Assembly: GCA_002440235.1 (NCBI GenBank)
Contig: DJRZ01000023.1
Coordinates: forward strand, 1-8,846
Source: Alphaproteobacteria bacterium UBA6347
Lineage (GTDB): Bacteria > Pseudomonadota > Alphaproteobacteria > CAAGCB01 > CAG-977
Direction: 5' to 3'
DNA length: 8,846 bases
Under the pieces are notes generated by a model. It made no database searches and was not told the origin of the DNA. It was given only the letters and a program-made list of their open reading frames with translations. The position numbers were made by a program, and so were the translations under genes. Numbering within the stretch: the first letter of the stretch is position 1; each line of letters begins with the position of its first letter. This document shows, one piece after another, positions 6,165 through 8,846 of this stretch.

Positions 6165-7924
6165 TTCGATTTTTTCACCTTTTTGGCTTTTTTGGGCGCG
6201 GTTTTCACGACGACCTTGTCGCCGACGGCGTCCAGTCCCCTGTCCAGCTTTTCTTTGACGCGGGCGCGGTCGTCCCCCGTGAAATCGTCGTCGACGCTCA
6301 GCGCCTTCGCCCACTGATAGCGGGCTTCGCGTTTGCGCCCGACGCGCCAGTAGGCGTCGCCCAGATGGTCGTTGATGACGCCGCTGGCGGGCGAAAGGGT
6401 CAGAGCCGCCTCCAGCACCGCGAGGGATTTCCGGTAATCTTTCAGCAGATAGTACGTCCACCCCAAACTGTCGATAACGGCACCGTCGCGGGGGGCGAGA
6501 ATCGCCGCGCGTTCCAGCATTTCCTTCGCCTTGACGACGTTTTTGCCGCGTTCGATCCACGCGTAGCCCAGATAGTTCAGCGTCGCGGGCTGATCGGGGG
6601 ACAAGACCAGCGCCTGCAACAAATCCTGTTCCGCCGCGTTCCATTTTCCGCCGCGTTCGTACGCCACGCCGCGGCTGTAATAAAGCGTCCAGTCGGAACG
6701 GTCGGGGACGACGACGCGGTCGACGGCTTCGGTATAGGCGGCGGCGGCACGGTCGTATTTGCGCGCCGTCAGCAGGACGTCGCCCAGCTCCTGCCACGGA
6801 AAAGCCAGATCGGGACGTTTCGCCGCCAACGCGCGCAACAGCGTTTCCGCCCTTTCGAGATTGCCCAGTTTGGCGAGAATGATCGCCGTGCGCACCTGCC
6901 CCGCGAAATACATTTCGGAGCCTTCTTTTTCCTCGGCGTACAGAGCCAGAGCCTCGTCCCAGCGGCGCTGTTTTTCGTACACCTCGCCCAGCAGGACGCG
7001 CGCCAGCGACAGTTTCGGATCAAGCGCCAGCCCGAAGCGAATAAAAAACAGGGATATTTCGGGACTGCCCTTGTCCGCCAGACTGCCCGATATGTCGAAA
7101 AAAGCCTCGGCGACGCCGGCTTTCGCGGATCCGACGCTTTTCGGCACTTTTTTATCCGCGACCGCCGCCCCCGCCGTAAAGAACGTTTCGTCGATCAGCG
7201 GATAGTTTTTCGCCCCCTTGCGGTACGCGTCCAGCAAAGCGGCGAACTTGCCCGTTTCGCCGCGGCGCAGCAGCCAGTTGCCGTACACCTGCGCCGCGCG
7301 CAGGGACAGCCCCCCCGGTTCGCGCAGCAAAGCACCGTAGTTTTCCTCGACTTTTTCGTCTTCGCCCCACAGGTCGTACAGCAGGGCGGAATGGAACAGA
7401 TACAGGGTTTCCAGCCCCTTTTGGTTCAGTTCGGACAGGGCTTTCAGCGCTTTTTTGCGGTTTCCCAGCCCCGCCTGCGTCCACACTTCCAGCAAGGGGT
7501 ACAGAAAGGCGTTGTCCCCCTTGGCGGGAAAAGCGTCGATTTGACGCTGAGCGGCGGCAAAGTCCCCTTTCGAAACGTGATAGGCGACGACCACCAGCGA
7601 CGCCAGCAGGGAATCGGGCGACGTTTTCAGTTCGCCGACGGCATAGGGGAAAGCGTCGTCCACGCGCCCTTCGACCGTCAGCAAAGCGAACATTTCGGAA
7701 CGCAGGTTTTTGTTGTCGGGATCGGCGTCAATCGCCCGTTTCAAAAATTCGACGGCGTTTTTCGCGTCGTTGTTCTGGCGGGCTTGCAAATAAAGCAGAT
7801 AGCTGTCGACGGGGACGTCCCGCTCCGCCGCCGGCGCTCCGGAGGACACGGCGGCGCCCGTGTGATGCGGCACGCAAGCCGCCAAGAAACAAAACGACAG
7901 AATAATAAAGGTACGAATGCTCAT
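6161..7924 (-). CDS. TPR-repeat lipoprotein
   Basis: This 587-residue protein is predicted to be exported and lipid-anchored: 'MSIRTFIILSFCFLAAC' is a short type II signal peptide with lipobox LAAC and Cys17. The mature part is almost all helical repeat, with degenerate TPR-like units from about 41 and clearer TPRs at about 304-334, 340-372, 376-405, 412-443, 447-480, 483-514 and 517-545. 'TLNYLGYAWIERGKN' and 'VINDHLGDAYWRVGRKREA' are the best-preserved units. The last 20 residues form a Lys-rich tail. TPR arrays bind proteins; the partner is unknown, and an envelope-assembly role is only a guess. A longer in-frame start is TTG at 7981, but the ATG at 7924 has GGAAAGG 5 bases upstream and gives the signal peptide. 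The stop overlaps ispE, so the two are co-expressed. Confidence 0.88.
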   Translation of the reverse strand: MSIRTFIILSFCFLAACVPHHTGAAVSSGAPAAERDVPVDSYLLYLQARQNNDAKNAVEFLKRAIDADPDNKNLRSEMFALLTVEGRVDDAFPYAVGELKTSPDSLLASLVVVAYHVSKGDFAAAQRQIDAFPAKGDNAFLYPLLEVWTQAGLGNRKKALKALSELNQKGLETLYLFHSALLYDLWGEDEKVEENYGALLREPGGLSLRAAQVYGNWLLRRGETGKFAALLDAYRKGAKNYPLIDETFFTAGAAVADKKVPKSVGSAKAGVAEAFFDISGSLADKGSPEISLFFIRFGLALDPKLSLARVLLGEVYEKQRRWDEALALYAEEKEGSEMYFAGQVRTAIILAKLGNLERAETLLRALAAKRPDLAFPWQELGDVLLTARKYDRAAAAYTEAVDRVVVPDRSDWTLYYSRGVAYERGGKWNAAEQDLLQALVLSPDQPATLNYLGYAWIERGKNVVKAKEMLERAAILAPRDGAVIDSLGWTYYLLKDYRKSLAVLEAALTLSPASGVINDHLGDAYWRVGRKREARYQWAKALSVDDDFTGDDRARVKEKLDRGLDAVGDKVVVKTAPKKAKKVKKSK

Positions 7925-7951
7925 TCCCGCCTTTCCCGAAAAAGTTTTTTC

Positions 7952-7981
7952 ATTATTGTTCTGTTTCCCTTTAAAAATCAA
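7952..7981 (-). promoter_or_regulatory. Candidate promoter of the TPR lipoprotein-ispE operon
   Basis: On the minus strand, TTGATT (7981-7976) and AATAAT (7957-7952) are separated by 18 bases, with four and five of six consensus matches. Transcription would start near 7945, about 20 bases before the ATG at 7924. The 7925-8039 interval is AT-rich compared with its surroundings and divides divergent genes. I see no equally good promoter for the + strand glycosylase. Confidence 0.45.
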
Positions 7982-8039
7982 GTTCTACGATAGCAAGAAA
8001 AAGTTTAAATGCCGCGCCGGATATGGTACGGTATTCCCC

Positions 8040-8804
8040 ATGAACGATATTTCGCCCGAATCCATACTGGAATGGTACGTTTCGGCGGGCGTCGACGAAA
8101 CGATCGGGGATTCGCCCGTCAACCGTTTCGACGTCCCCGCGGAATCGGATTTTCCCGTTCCCGCCGCCGTCCCGCAAAGGACGTTCGCCCCGATCCGCCC
8201 CGCCGTCGGCGTCGCGGACACGGCGCCTTTGGCGGATCGCGCGAAATCGCTGGCGGAACTGCGCGAAATCATCGAAAAATTCGACGGCTGTCCGCTGAAA
8301 AAATCGGCGCGGTCGACCGTGTTCGGCGCGGGGAATCCGCAGGCGCGGCTGATGATCGTCGGCGAAGCCCCCGGCGCGGAGGAAGACCGGCATGGACTGC
8401 CTTTCGTCGGCGCGAGCGGTCATTTGCTGGACAAAATGCTGCAATCGATCGGGTTGAAGCGCGAGGACGTGTACATCACGAACATTCTGCCGTGGCGACC
8501 GCCAGCCAACCGCAAACCGTCGCAAGAGGAATCCGCCCTGATGACGCCGTTCGTGCGCCGCCACATCGCGCTGGTTCAGCCGAAAGTCCTGCTTTTGCTG
8601 GGCGGCAGCGCGGTTTCGGCGCTGATGAACATCGGCGACGGCATTATCAAAACGCGGGGACGCTGGCTGAAATACGAACACGGCGGAACGGTCGCCGACG
8701 CGATGCCGTCGTTCCACCCCGCCTATCTGCTGCGCCAGCCCGCGCAAAAAAAAGAGGCTTGGCGCGATTTGATCGAAGTCAGGCGCAAACTGGCGTCGGT
8801 TTAG
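8040..8804 (+). CDS. Uracil-DNA glycosylase, family 4-like, without Fe-S cysteines
   Basis: This 254-residue base-excision repair enzyme should remove uracil from DNA. Motif A is 'GEAPGAEEDRHGLPFVGASG' (108-127), covering the water-activating and pyrimidine-binding region; motif B is 'HPAYLL' (226-231), the DNA-intercalation loop. About 70 N-terminal residues precede the catalytic domain, starting with 'LEWYVSAGVDE'. Family 4 enzymes normally hold a [4Fe-4S] cluster with four Cys, but this protein has only Cys84; the usual 'KCRPP' position reads 'PWRPP' (Trp152). The frame is open back to 7917, but the upstream part looks non-coding and overlaps the divergent gene's start. The ATG at 8040 begins the conserved segment. 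There is no clear Shine-Dalgarno, so initiation may be weak or leaderless. It is divergent from the TPR gene. Confidence 0.9.
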   Translation: MNDISPESILEWYVSAGVDETIGDSPVNRFDVPAESDFPVPAAVPQRTFAPIRPAVGVADTAPLADRAKSLAELREIIEKFDGCPLKKSARSTVFGAGNPQARLMIVGEAPGAEEDRHGLPFVGASGHLLDKMLQSIGLKREDVYITNILPWRPPANRKPSQEESALMTPFVRRHIALVQPKVLLLLGGSAVSALMNIGDGIIKTRGRWLKYEHGGTVADAMPSFHPAYLLRQPAQKKEAWRDLIEVRRKLASV

Positions 8805-8846
8805 TCGTCCGGCTTGCGTTTCCGCGCCGGTTTGTTCGGGTTGTCG
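8801..8846 (-). CDS. C-terminal end of a convergent gene (partial)
   Basis: The minus strand from the window edge reads DNPNKPARKRKPDD followed by TAA at 8803-8801. The codons are GC-ending like the other host genes, and a charged Lys/Arg-rich tail resembles the tails of three neighbouring proteins. Its stop overlaps the glycosylase stop (8802-8804). Only 14 codons are visible, so this could be chance and no function can be given. Confidence 0.4.
   Translation of the reverse strand, partial: DNPNKPARKRKPDD

Noticed and set aside
5310..6797. A 495-residue version of IspE
   Set aside because: The extra 211 N-terminal residues are Arg-rich shadow translation inside the TPR gene. The ATG at 6164 has a Shine-Dalgarno and opens directly into the kinase motif.
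6365..7993. Open frame of 542 codons on the + strand
   Set aside because: It is antisense to the TPR lipoprotein, Gln/Arg/Phe-rich, and has no recognisable fold; a shadow of codon bias.
7917..8039. N-terminal extension of the glycosylase
   Set aside because: The 41 extra residues overlap the start and promoter of the divergent TPR gene and look non-coding. The conserved segment starts at 8040.
7971..8747. Open frame of 258 codons on the minus strand
   Set aside because: It is antisense to the glycosylase, Arg/Gln/His-rich and without domain signatures.
1..8846. CRISPR array, tRNA or rRNA
   Set aside because: I saw no regularly spaced repeats, cloverleaf-like arms or ribosomal RNA signatures on either strand.

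Overview
The window looks like a stretch of a GC-rich alphaproteobacterial chromosome carrying a small, more AT-rich insertion sequence at its left end. The lineage call is an inference from gene content. A secreted TPR lipoprotein directly overlaps ispE, and the family-4-type uracil-DNA glycosylase has the N-terminal 'LEWYVSAGVDE' segment and the 'NILPWRPP' motif that I associate with alphaproteobacteria. I cannot name a genus.

Layout, left to right. (1) About 1-700: an apparently intact IS200-type element with one gene, tnpA, on the + strand. It has subterminal hairpins at both ends, a 5' leader that folds over the tnpA ribosome binding site, a likely antisense RNA, and a structured 3' non-coding tail ending in an intrinsic terminator. 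(2) 701-730: a bidirectional-looking terminator for the minus-strand efflux operon; the IS abuts it. (3) 732-5211, minus strand: a two-gene RND multidrug efflux operon, the AcrB/MexB-like pump and, upstream of it, an AcrA/MexA-like lipoprotein adaptor. There is no outer-membrane channel gene or regulator in view. A candidate promoter lies just upstream, next to the end of ispE. (4) 5310-7924, minus strand: a TPR-repeat lipoprotein and ispE (MEP isoprenoid pathway) joined by an ATGA overlap. (5) 7925-8039: a divergent promoter region. (6) 8040-8804, + strand: a uracil-DNA glycosylase of the family 4 fold that has a single cysteine and so cannot carry the usual iron-sulfur cluster. (7) 8801-8846: the probable C-terminal end of a convergent minus-strand gene whose stop codon overlaps the glycosylase stop.

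How it works together. The chromosomal part is mostly housekeeping and envelope biology: drug efflux, isoprenoid precursor synthesis, an outer-membrane or periplasmic scaffold lipoprotein, and DNA base-excision repair. The most unusual regulation is in the IS. One palindrome (68-79 / 115-126) appears to hide the transposase ribosome binding site on the sense transcript and to act as the intrinsic terminator of an antisense RNA on the other strand. The tail after tnpA has four hairpins built around a shared GTT(T)TA loop core, including one segment with two mutually exclusive pairing partners. I see no CRISPR array, tRNA or rRNA. No stretch over 300 bases lacks a gene.
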